The translations under genes were made by a program, and so were the position numbers. Under the pieces are notes generated by a model. That model saw nothing but the letters and a program-made list of their open reading frames with translations. It made no database searches and had not been told where the DNA came from. DNA of 64,000 nucleotides from JAAYXS01 sp043820985 (lineage in GTDB: Bacteria > Planctomycetota > Phycisphaerae > UBA1845 > Fen-1342): contig JBDRDH010000014.1 of assembly GCA_043820985.1 (NCBI GenBank), positions 5,676-69,675 of the forward strand. Reading direction: 5' to 3'. This document shows, one piece after another, positions 57,340 to 64,000 of the stretch. Each line of letters begins with the position of its first letter. Positions within the stretch are counted from its first letter, which is position 1.

Positions 57340-58341
57340 ATGAAACACATCGCGCTGGCCCCATCACGGTCCGGAACGCTGATCTGTCTGATCCTGCTGG
57401 GTGTCGCCACTTTGAGCATGTCCTGCTCCAACGAGCCCCGGCAAGACATTTCCATTGGCACCGGTGGCACCGGCGGCGTGTACTACCCGTACGGCGGCGG
57501 ACTGGCCGAGATCTGGACCAGGCATGTGCCGGGCGTCCGGGCCGTGGCCGAGGTGACCGGCGCGTCCGTGGAGAATGTGCGCCTGGCGCACAAGGGCGAG
57601 ACCGTGATCGGAGAGATCATGGGCGATGTGGCCTATCAGGCCTACCACGGCGAAGGCCAGTTCGACGGCCGCCCACAGAAGATAGTGGGGCTGGCGGTCA
57701 TGTATCCGAGCATTCTGCAGATAGTAGCGCTGGCAGGCTCCGAGGTAGACCGCCTGGACGAATTTGAAGGCAATCGGATCAGCGTCGGGGCTCCCGGCAG
57801 TGGTACCGCTTTCATGAGCGAGATCCTGTTGGATTCGCTGGGCATTCACCCGGAGAGCTTCAGTGTGCGCCGCCTGTCATTCGTCGAGAACGCCAACGCG
57901 CTGAAGGACCGCGGCATCGACGTGGGCATCTGGTGCGTGGCCCCGCCCGCGAGTTCCATCATGGATCTGGCCACGACCCACCGGATCAAGATTATCCCGC
58001 TGAGTTCCGAACAGCAGCGGACGATTACTGAACGCTACAGCTTCTATTCAGCCTACGATCTGCCAGCCGGCCTGTATCGCGGCGTCGATGAGCCCGTGCC
58101 GTCTCTCAGCGTTTGGAACATAATCATTTGCCAGGCGGAACTGCCGGAGAGCCTGGTGTATCAATTGACCAAGACACTTTTCGAGAACAACGATTATCTC
58201 CAGAAGATTCATCCTTTCGCGCGCTATACGACGCCGGAGAACACGGTCAAGTACGCGCCTATCCCGCTGCACGCCGGAACAATCAAGTACCTCAAGGAGC
58301 GCGGGATGACGGTGCCGGATACTCTGATACCCCCGAGTTAG
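57340..58341 (+). CDS. TAXI-family TRAP transporter substrate-binding protein
   Basis: Periplasmic or lipid-anchored receptor for a small carboxylate or amino acid. A signal peptide (res 13-28, LICLILLGVATLSMSC) ends at a Cys with a weak lipobox. The mature protein begins with the TAXI signature ISIGTGGTGGVYYPYGGGLA and contains GAPGSGTAFMSEILL. 333 residues is typical. It is followed by DUF1850 and a fused permease, the standard TAXI-TRAP order. Confidence 0.9.
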   Translation: MKHIALAPSRSGTLICLILLGVATLSMSCSNEPRQDISIGTGGTGGVYYPYGGGLAEIWTRHVPGVRAVAEVTGASVENVRLAHKGETVIGEIMGDVAYQAYHGEGQFDGRPQKIVGLAVMYPSILQIVALAGSEVDRLDEFEGNRISVGAPGSGTAFMSEILLDSLGIHPESFSVRRLSFVENANALKDRGIDVGIWCVAPPASSIMDLATTHRIKIIPLSSEQQRTITERYSFYSAYDLPAGLYRGVDEPVPSLSVWNIIICQAELPESLVYQLTKTLFENNDYLQKIHPFARYTTPENTVKYAPIPLHAGTIKYLKERGMTVPDTLIPPS

Positions 58342-58345
58342 GATC

Positions 58346-58894
58346 ATGCGCGGCCGACGACTAGCGTTCTGGTGGGCGGGGGGGGCGTGTGGTTGTGGGC
58401 TGGCCGCCATCCTGATCGTTGGGCTGCTGCCCGGCGGCCTGGAGTTGGTGGTCTCTCCGAAAGCCGGGGGTGAAGCACTCTTAAGAGTGCCCATCCAGCC
58501 CGGTGAGCACTTCACGCTACGTTACATCCATTCGGTGGATCGGACGCCGATCTGGGATGAGCACAGTGTGGATCGGGAGGGCTGTATCTATCTCGAGGAG
58601 GAGCGCTTCATCAAGTTCGGCGCGGGCATGGGCCATTGGCCGGGGCATGGTGTGCTCACCAGCCGTGGTCCGTTCCAGGTCATCGAGCGCATCCATGCCC
58701 CCCTCGGTGAGTTCGTACTCCGCGTGGGCGCGTGTGAGGTGAATCACACTATCATCTGGCGTGGTAGGGCCTTTAACCTGTCGCGCTTGGTCGCCGGCCG
58801 GGCGGTGGTGGTCTCGGCCCAGTCAGTGAGTCCGTGGCGACGCCTGTGGCGGGTCCCTGATATGCGCGGATTGATCATCGATTGTCATGAGTAA
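58346..58894 (+). CDS. DUF1850 protein of a TAXI-TRAP system
   Basis: 182 residues with one N-terminal membrane helix (res 6-30, AFWWAGGACGCGLAAILIVGL). The soluble part contains HFTLRYIHSVDRTPIWDEHS and GMGHWPGHGVL, as in DUF1850. These proteins nearly always sit between TAXI receptor and permease genes; the role is unknown. It begins 4 nt after the receptor stop and overlaps the permease start by 8 nt. Confidence 0.87.
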   Translation: MRGRRLAFWWAGGACGCGLAAILIVGLLPGGLELVVSPKAGGEALLRVPIQPGEHFTLRYIHSVDRTPIWDEHSVDREGCIYLEEERFIKFGAGMGHWPGHGVLTSRGPFQVIERIHAPLGEFVLRVGACEVNHTIIWRGRAFNLSRLVAGRAVVVSAQSVSPWRRLWRVPDMRGLIIDCHE

Positions 58895-60848
58895 CACACC
58901 TTTACCAGTCGGCTCTCGGCAAACGACGCTGGTCGCCACACTGGCCAAGGTTGTGATGGTGTTGGCTGTTGGTCTGAGCCTGTTTCAACTCTACACGGCC
59001 GGATTGGGCGCGCTGACGGCCATGGTGCAGCGCTCGGTTCATCTCGGAGCCATCCTGGCACTGACTTTCATTCTACGGCCACCCTTTGCCGGGGCCATCA
59101 AAGATAGACTTAGCATCTGGCTTATCCTGGACCTGGTCCTGGCCGCCAGCGCCGTGGCCTGCTGCTTCTACGTGGTTTACTGTCTGGACGACATCTACGA
59201 CCGACAGGGGGATTGGATCCTGTCTGACTTGCTCGTCAGCATTGTGGGTGTGCTGTTGGTGTTGGAGGCCTGCCGGCGGGTCATCGGCTGGTTCATGGCC
59301 AGTATCTGCACTGGCTTTTTGCTCTATGCCTATTACGGTTCATACATGCCGGATCTGTTTGCCCACAAGGGCTACAGCGTGGAGCGCATCGCGACGACCC
59401 TGTTCCTGACCACCGAAGGAGTTTTTGGGCTACCCATCGGGGTGGCGGCCACCTTTGTATTTGTGTTTGTACTTTTTGGCGCCTTTCTGGAAGTCAGCGG
59501 CGGCGGCAACTTCTTTATCGATCTGGCCTATGCGTTCACCGGGCGTTTCTCGGGCGGGCCGGCCAAGACCAGTGTGATCGCCAGCGGCTTCATGGGATCG
59601 ATCTCGGGTTCGGCGGTAGCCAACGTGGTGGCCACCGGCTCGTTCACGATTCCAATGATGAAGAAGGTCGGCTACCGGCCACATGTGGCGGGCGCGATAG
59701 AGGCCGCGGCCAGCACGGGTGGGCAGCTCATGCCACCCGTCATGGGCGCCGGCGCTTTCCTGATGGCGGAGTTCACGAATACGAGCTACCTGACCATCAT
59801 CAAGATAGCCCTCGTGCCGGCGCTGCTCTATTACATGACCGTGCTGTTCTTTGTGCATTTCGAAGCCAAGAAGGAAGGTATCGAAGGCCAATCCCGGGAC
59901 AAGCTGCCAAAGATCCGCGCAGTCATCAAAAGCGGCTTGCACTTCATTATCCCGGTGGCGGCACTCATCACGGCCCTGGTGATGCATGTTTCGCCGATGA
60001 TGGCTGGCTTCGTGGCGGTGGTCAGCACATACGTGGCCAGTGCGCTGCGCGCCAGGAGTCGCATGGGGCCTAAACGGTTGCTCCAGGCGTTGGAGCGTGG
60101 GGCGCGCAATGCGATCATGGTCTCGGTGGCCTGCGCCGCGGCGGGCATCATCGTCGGCGTGGTGGGTCTCACTGGCCAGGGTTTGAACTTCAGCAGTCTC
60201 GTTCTGACACTCGCCATGGATGTCAAGGTGATCGCCATCCTGTTGATCGGATTGGCTTCGTTAGTGCTCGGGATGGGGCTGCCGGTGACGGCCAGCTACA
60301 TTGTTCTGGTGACCTTGGCCGGGCCGGCGTTGCTGGATATGGGGGTGCCGCTGCTGGTCACGCATATGATTGTGTTCTGGTACTCACAGGACGCCAACGT
60401 CACTCCGCCGGTGAGCCTCGCTAGCTTCGCCGGCGCCGGCGTGGCCGGTGCCCATCCCATGAGGACGGCGCTGGTATCCTGGAAGCTGGCCAAGGGGCTT
60501 TACATTATCCCGATCGTGATGGCGTATCGCCCGCTGTTGGGCAATGGCCCGGCCTGGGAGGTCGTGCTGACCATGCTGACGTGTGCCGCCGGTCTGTTGG
60601 CCTTCGCCGCCGCCCTGGATCGCTACATCTTTCGACGTGCTACCAGATTGGAGACGGTCATGCTGCTGGTGGCCGCCGCTTGCCTGTTCTGGCCAGATGT
60701 AAAGCTCCCCAATGGTGGTGTTGTTCCCGCGTATGTCACCGATGCTATCGGCGCGGTATTGCTGGTTATTGTGATGCTCAGACAAAGGCTACCGATTAAC
60801 CGGCAGCCACGGTCAATTCCACTGACCGTGACTGAGTCCCGACAATAA
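58887..60848 (+). CDS. TRAP transporter fused permease (DctQ + DctM)
   Basis: 653-residue permease with about 16-18 hydrophobic segments. The first four helices serve as the small DctQ-like part and the rest as DctM, with signatures GFMGSISGSAVANVVATGSF and ASTGGQLMPPVMGAGAFLMA. Sodium-coupled uptake is normal for the family. The start is ATGAGTAA overlapping the DUF1850 stop. It converges with the NrfD gene, 27 nt away. Confidence 0.92.
   Translation: MSNTPLPVGSRQTTLVATLAKVVMVLAVGLSLFQLYTAGLGALTAMVQRSVHLGAILALTFILRPPFAGAIKDRLSIWLILDLVLAASAVACCFYVVYCLDDIYDRQGDWILSDLLVSIVGVLLVLEACRRVIGWFMASICTGFLLYAYYGSYMPDLFAHKGYSVERIATTLFLTTEGVFGLPIGVAATFVFVFVLFGAFLEVSGGGNFFIDLAYAFTGRFSGGPAKTSVIASGFMGSISGSAVANVVATGSFTIPMMKKVGYRPHVAGAIEAAASTGGQLMPPVMGAGAFLMAEFTNTSYLTIIKIALVPALLYYMTVLFFVHFEAKKEGIEGQSRDKLPKIRAVIKSGLHFIIPVAALITALVMHVSPMMAGFVAVVSTYVASALRARSRMGPKRLLQALERGARNAIMVSVACAAAGIIVGVVGLTGQGLNFSSLVLTLAMDVKVIAILLIGLASLVLGMGLPVTASYIVLVTLAGPALLDMGVPLLVTHMIVFWYSQDANVTPPVSLASFAGAGVAGAHPMRTALVSWKLAKGLYIIPIVMAYRPLLGNGPAWEVVLTMLTCAAGLLAFAAALDRYIFRRATRLETVMLLVAAACLFWPDVKLPNGGVVPAYVTDAIGAVLLVIVMLRQRLPINRQPRSIPLTVTESRQ
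60808..60830. terminator. Hairpin at the TRAP/NrfD convergent junction
   Basis: CACGGTCA and TGACCGTG form a perfect 8-bp stem with a 7-nt loop, lying in the last codons of the permease gene, about 50 nt from the end of the convergent NrfD gene. No T-run follows on either strand. Confidence 0.35.
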
Positions 60849-60875
60849 TCTGTCCAGCGCTGCCAGCTTCCTTGA

Positions 60876-61799
60876 TCACACAATCGGCAGCGCAATTTCG
60901 AAGCGGTTGGCCTTGAGCGGCGCGTGGATACCGCCGGCGAGCACGACTTCGCGCAGGCACAGACCGCCGATGATTCCGCAAATCGAAGCCAGTACGGCCA
61001 AGGCTGTCGCTCCGGCACCCTCCAGCGTGTACGTCGCCAGCAGATCAAGTACCAAGGGGGCGACCAAGCCGAGCAGGGCCACGCCAAACCAGAATAGCGG
61101 CGCCGCTGAACCAATCAGCACCAGTACTGCCGAGGCCCGCGATTCTGGCACCCGGTGGGTCCCGTGCAGATAAAAGCCCAATATGAACATCTCGAAGATG
61201 ATCAGCACGATATCGAGCTTAGCCAGAGTGTGCACGTGCACGTGCACGTGCGCCGCGCTACTCAGCGATCCGATCAGGACCACCGCCATGATACCGGTTG
61301 AAAGTGCGGATACCAGGAACAGCAGTGGTACCATCGCAGTGCTCCAGAAAGCGATGGGACGCGCGGCGCCCAGCAGAATACCCGTGTAAATCGCGGTGCA
61401 GGTGGCAAACACGATACCCAGGACGCTAATTAAGTTTCGCGCCCCGGTCGCTTCGGCCAGCGCATTGGACGGCCACACCCAAAACACGATGTGGATGAAT
61501 CCCAGGATCATGAAGATGGTGATGATGATCGTCCCGCGCGCGATCCAGGACGTATTGGGGCGCATCGCCGCCCGCCAGAAGTTGATCGGCTTACCCAAAT
61601 CGGCCAGCAGGAAAAGGCAACCCACCGCCACACATGGGAATCCCAGGCAGACGCCGATTTTGGCGATAGCCTGCCACTCCTCCCCGAGAAAGCTGGCCAC
61701 TGCCCCGGTAATGTAGGCTCCCGCGCCCAGACCGGCGAGGAACAGGTAGGCCGCGATCAGCCAGTGCCATTTGGATTGTGGTTTCAGATTCGGCAGCAT
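60876..61799 (-). CDS. NrfD/PsrC-like membrane subunit of a molybdoenzyme
   Basis: Quinone-reactive membrane anchor with about eight helices (307 residues), starting WLIAAYLFLAGLGAGAYITG as in the NrfD family. It would connect the Fe-S subunit to the quinone pool. An unusual His-Val repeat, H184 to H190 (AAHVHVHVHTLAK), is encoded by a perfect 6-bp tandem repeat at 61231-61250. It is last in the operon, 6 nt after the Fe-S subunit. Confidence 0.88.
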   Translation of the reverse strand: MLPNLKPQSKWHWLIAAYLFLAGLGAGAYITGAVASFLGEEWQAIAKIGVCLGFPCVAVGCLFLLADLGKPINFWRAAMRPNTSWIARGTIIITIFMILGFIHIVFWVWPSNALAEATGARNLISVLGIVFATCTAIYTGILLGAARPIAFWSTAMVPLLFLVSALSTGIMAVVLIGSLSSAAHVHVHVHTLAKLDIVLIIFEMFILGFYLHGTHRVPESRASAVLVLIGSAAPLFWFGVALLGLVAPLVLDLLATYTLEGAGATALAVLASICGIIGGLCLREVVLAGGIHAPLKANRFEIALPIV

Positions 61800-61805
61800 T
61801 TTTCT

Positions 61806-62435
61806 TTACCTCGGCGGCAAATAGAAGCAGGATGGGTCTGTTCCAAATTCCGGGTTCAACTGGAAGCCACGTTCGCGCCTGATCAGGATGGAGACCTCGC
61901 TCTCGGGATCCTCGATATCGCCAAAGTGGCGGGCCTTGGCCGGGCACGATTCCACGCAGGCGGGATCACGTCCCTCCTTCACGCGGTCCATGCAATAGTC
62001 GCATTTGGTGGCTATTCCATAACCGTTTTTCTCTTCCCACTTGGTCTTGGCGTAGTTCTCGTAGGCATCGAGCTCACCCTCGGCGTCCGGGAAGTAGGTT
62101 TTCCATTCGTCTACCGTTTGTCTCATGCTGTATGGGCACGCCATGATGCAGTACTTGCAGCCCATGCACAGGTCCGGATCCACGTGGACGATGCCGTTCT
62201 CGTCCTGCGTGGTCGCCCCGGTTGGGCAGACCTTCATACACGCCGGGTCGGCACATTGCTGGCACACCAGCGGCACCATCTGCCGCAAGGCTTGGGGAAA
62301 CTCGCCGGTCTCCGCCGGGACGCAGCGCGCCCAGTCGATGCCCTGCGGCGTGTGATTGGCCGCTTTACACGCCACCTGGCACGAGTAGCAGCCGTAGCAT
62401 CGTTTCAAATCGATGACAAATCCGTAGCGTGGCAT
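61806..62435 (-). CDS. 4Fe-4S ferredoxin-type electron-transfer subunit (PsrB/DmsB-like)
   Basis: 209 residues with four cluster motifs: CYGCYSCQVACK, CQQCADPACMKVCP, CMGCKYCIMACP and CDYCMDRVKEGRDPACVESCP spread over residues 13-165. This is the pattern for carrying electrons between the molybdenum subunit and the NrfD anchor. There is no Tat signal, so export depends on the catalytic partner. It lies 19 nt downstream of the molybdoenzyme gene. Confidence 0.93.
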   Translation of the reverse strand: MPRYGFVIDLKRCYGCYSCQVACKAANHTPQGIDWARCVPAETGEFPQALRQMVPLVCQQCADPACMKVCPTGATTQDENGIVHVDPDLCMGCKYCIMACPYSMRQTVDEWKTYFPDAEGELDAYENYAKTKWEEKNGYGIATKCDYCMDRVKEGRDPACVESCPAKARHFGDIEDPESEVSILIRRERGFQLNPEFGTDPSCFYLPPR

Positions 62436-62454
62436 ATGTAGTACCTCCCAATCA

Positions 62455-64000
62455 CTACGCTTTGTAAATTTTCACCTTGACACAGGCATCCGAACCCTGC
62501 GTGAGTGAGTCGGTGTGTTTGAGATCCGGGTTAATAAGGTCGTCGAAGAACTGACCCTTGCCTTTGGAAATCGGCGTTCCCCGAGCCCAATGGCCATGGC
62601 AGCCGGCGATCCCTAACTGCTCGGGATGCATGCCCTCGACCAGCTTCACCGGCCCCTTGATTTTCTTGCCATCCGGGTTCTCGACCCAGACGATGTCGTG
62701 GTCCTTGAGCCCTTTCTTCTTACCCGTGCCGGCGTTGATCTGGATCAGGTACACAAACGGATCGTTGACGGAGACCTCGTCCAGCCAGGGGTTGTTCTGC
62801 GTCGATGATTGCGTGTGGAACGACGGTCGCCAACTGAACGCCCACAAGTCGAACTCGGGGTTCTTCTCCTCATGCGAGGGACACGGGAACCACTCCGCCA
62901 GCGGCGTGTAGAAGCTGATATCAGCCAGGTCCTCCCGTCCGTATGAGGCCAGGAGCTTCTGGAGCTTCTCGCCCGCCTCGAGGAAGTACTCGAAGTAGAC
63001 CGGCACCCGGACTGGCACGAACCAACGCCAGTACATCTCCTCGACCTTGGTCGGCCACTTCTCCAGGCCGGTCTTCTTCAGGGCCTCCAGACCCTTCTCC
63101 GGCCCCAGCCGATCCTTGAGCACCCGGTCGACGATTTCCGGCCAGGTGTAGTCGCCCTTGGTATCAAGCTTGTACTCGGGCGACATGTCCCCGCCGTAGC
63201 GCACTGGAATGATATCGTTAATGGCCTTGTAGTACTTATCGGCGATACCCATCCGCCTGGCGATTTCCAACATCATCTCGTTGAAGTCGCGGCGCTCGTG
63301 GAGTGGCTCGACGACCGGCTGGCGGATCTGCCAGACCCAATGGTCCATACCGGTCGGGTGACAGAACGTCGACGGGAACGTCACACATGGCGTGTAACGC
63401 TCAAGGAAACAGGCGTCCGGCAGGACAATGTCGGCCACCGCCTCGGTGAACTCGTTCTGATAGATATTGAAAGAGAAGATAAAGTTGAATTTCTTCAGGA
63501 AGTTCTCCGTGACCTCCTCGGCGTTCGCCATGGTCATCACAGAGTTCGAGCCGAAGTTGATCATGATCTCCGGCCCGTAGTCGATTTTGAAGTCCTTCAT
63601 ATACTTTTCCCACTCGGGCGTGCAGATCGTGAACGCGTTGTAAACCGAGCAGGGGAACATATCCTGGAGATCCAGCCGCTGCGGCGGCGCCGGCTCCCGC
63701 AGGGGATACGGCTTGTGGTCGTAGACCCAGCCCTTGACGACCATCAGGCCGTCCGGACAAGCGTACGGAACCGTGTCCGGCTTGCCGGTGTCGGGGTGGC
63801 CCTGTGAAACCGGCGGCCCGTGCCCCATCGCTCCGCCTGGCACATCAGCGGCGCCCACGACGTGGTTGAGCAGGTCGATCTCCAGACAGTTCCAGCCGGA
63901 GTTGACGTGCCCCTGGCTGCCGCGGAAGAAGATGGCGGCCGAAGGCCGCAACGGCAGCTGATGCCCGTCGATCATGATCGTGCTGCCGATCTGGGCGTTC
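62455..64000 (-). CDS. Molybdopterin oxidoreductase catalytic subunit (5' part outside window)
   Basis: About 514 C-terminal residues are visible and the frame stays open to the window edge. Features are GHVNSGWNCLEIDLLNHVVG (end of the second molybdopterin domain), the ADIVLPDACFLERYTP segment typical of the family and a C-terminal molybdopterin-dinucleotide-binding domain (PWLDEVSVNDPFVYL, then AGCHGHWARGTPISKGKG). The N-terminal Fe-S motif and signal peptide are not in the window. With a four-cluster subunit and NrfD it forms a Psr/Phs-type complex; polysulfide, thiosulfate, tetrathionate and arsenic oxyanions are all possible substrates. Confidence 0.88.
   Translation of the reverse strand, partial: NAQIGSTIMIDGHQLPLRPSAAIFFRGSQGHVNSGWNCLEIDLLNHVVGAADVPGGAMGHGPPVSQGHPDTGKPDTVPYACPDGLMVVKGWVYDHKPYPLREPAPPQRLDLQDMFPCSVYNAFTICTPEWEKYMKDFKIDYGPEIMINFGSNSVMTMANAEEVTENFLKKFNFIFSFNIYQNEFTEAVADIVLPDACFLERYTPCVTFPSTFCHPTGMDHWVWQIRQPVVEPLHERRDFNEMMLEIARRMGIADKYYKAINDIIPVRYGGDMSPEYKLDTKGDYTWPEIVDRVLKDRLGPEKGLEALKKTGLEKWPTKVEEMYWRWFVPVRVPVYFEYFLEAGEKLQKLLASYGREDLADISFYTPLAEWFPCPSHEEKNPEFDLWAFSWRPSFHTQSSTQNNPWLDEVSVNDPFVYLIQINAGTGKKKGLKDHDIVWVENPDGKKIKGPVKLVEGMHPEQLGIAGCHGHWARGTPISKGKGQFFDDLINPDLKHTDSLTQGSDACVKVKIYKA

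Noticed and set aside
1..64000. tRNA, rRNA, CRISPR array, prophage or transposase genes
   Set aside because: I read the intergenic regions and saw no cloverleaf-like, repeat-spacer or integrase/transposase sequence; a covariance-model search would be the decisive check.

Overview
The window is GC-rich chromosomal DNA from a flagellated diderm bacterium. The flagellar set is of the non-enteric type: flhF/flhG, flbD, fliO with a separate FliN, a WhiG/FliA-class sigma factor, and a two-component pair that activates sigma-54. No rRNA, tRNA or marker gene fixes the taxon. The layout would suit several deep-branching groups (Planctomycetota-like or Desulfobacterota-like), but that is inference. Ferredoxin-dependent 2-oxoacid oxidoreductase, aconitase-type Fe-S enzymes and a Mo/Fe-S/NrfD oxidoreductase suggest anaerobic or microaerobic energy metabolism.

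Region 1 (1-2.8 kb) holds the 3' part of ftsH, convergent with a diguanylate cyclase gene. Region 2 (3.0-30.7 kb, all + strand) is a near-continuous flagellar locus: a large TPR protein, a FlgN-like chaperone, a cytoplasmic histidine kinase, a sigma-54 activator, then flgBC-fliEFGHIJ-motE-like-fliK-flgDE-flbD-fliLNOPQR-flhBAFG, a small membrane protein, fliA and a small acidic protein. A good sigma-54 promoter lies just upstream of flgB, directly after the activator gene. motA, motB and fliM are absent from the places they usually occupy.

Region 3 (30.7-41 kb) is housekeeping and envelope functions: a GT39-like membrane glycosyltransferase, a class II aldolase, acpP-fabF, a metallophosphoesterase, two tandem GT87-like transferases, aroB and folC. 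Three transcription units here have a -10 element 7-9 nt before the start codon and no Shine-Dalgarno sequence, which suggests leaderless mRNAs.

Region 4 (41-64 kb) is the most unusual. A CoA-transferase/GNAT fusion and a methyltransferase precede a long minus-strand operon. In transcription order this operon is: 2-oxoacid:ferredoxin oxidoreductase (alpha, then fused beta-gamma), an HD-domain protein, a four-helix-bundle protein, a fused aconitase-type dehydratase, a second LeuCD-type dehydratase, a citryl-CoA-lyase/citrate-synthase-like enzyme, and a two-subunit succinyl/citryl-CoA-synthetase-like ligase whose beta subunit carries a C-terminal Cys-rich Fe-S tail. Divergent to it lie a family III CoA-transferase and a TAXI-TRAP importer with a DUF1850 protein. 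Convergent with those is a polysulfide/thiosulfate-reductase-like molybdoenzyme operon that runs off the window.

My reading is that region 4 imports a carboxylate, activates it to a CoA thioester, cleaves or isomerises a citrate-like tricarboxylate, and passes 2-oxoacid electrons to ferredoxin. It looks like a partial reductive-TCA module or an uncharacterised tricarboxylate pathway. The four-helix-bundle gene is bracketed by inverted heptamer repeats and looks like a small cassette inserted in this operon.
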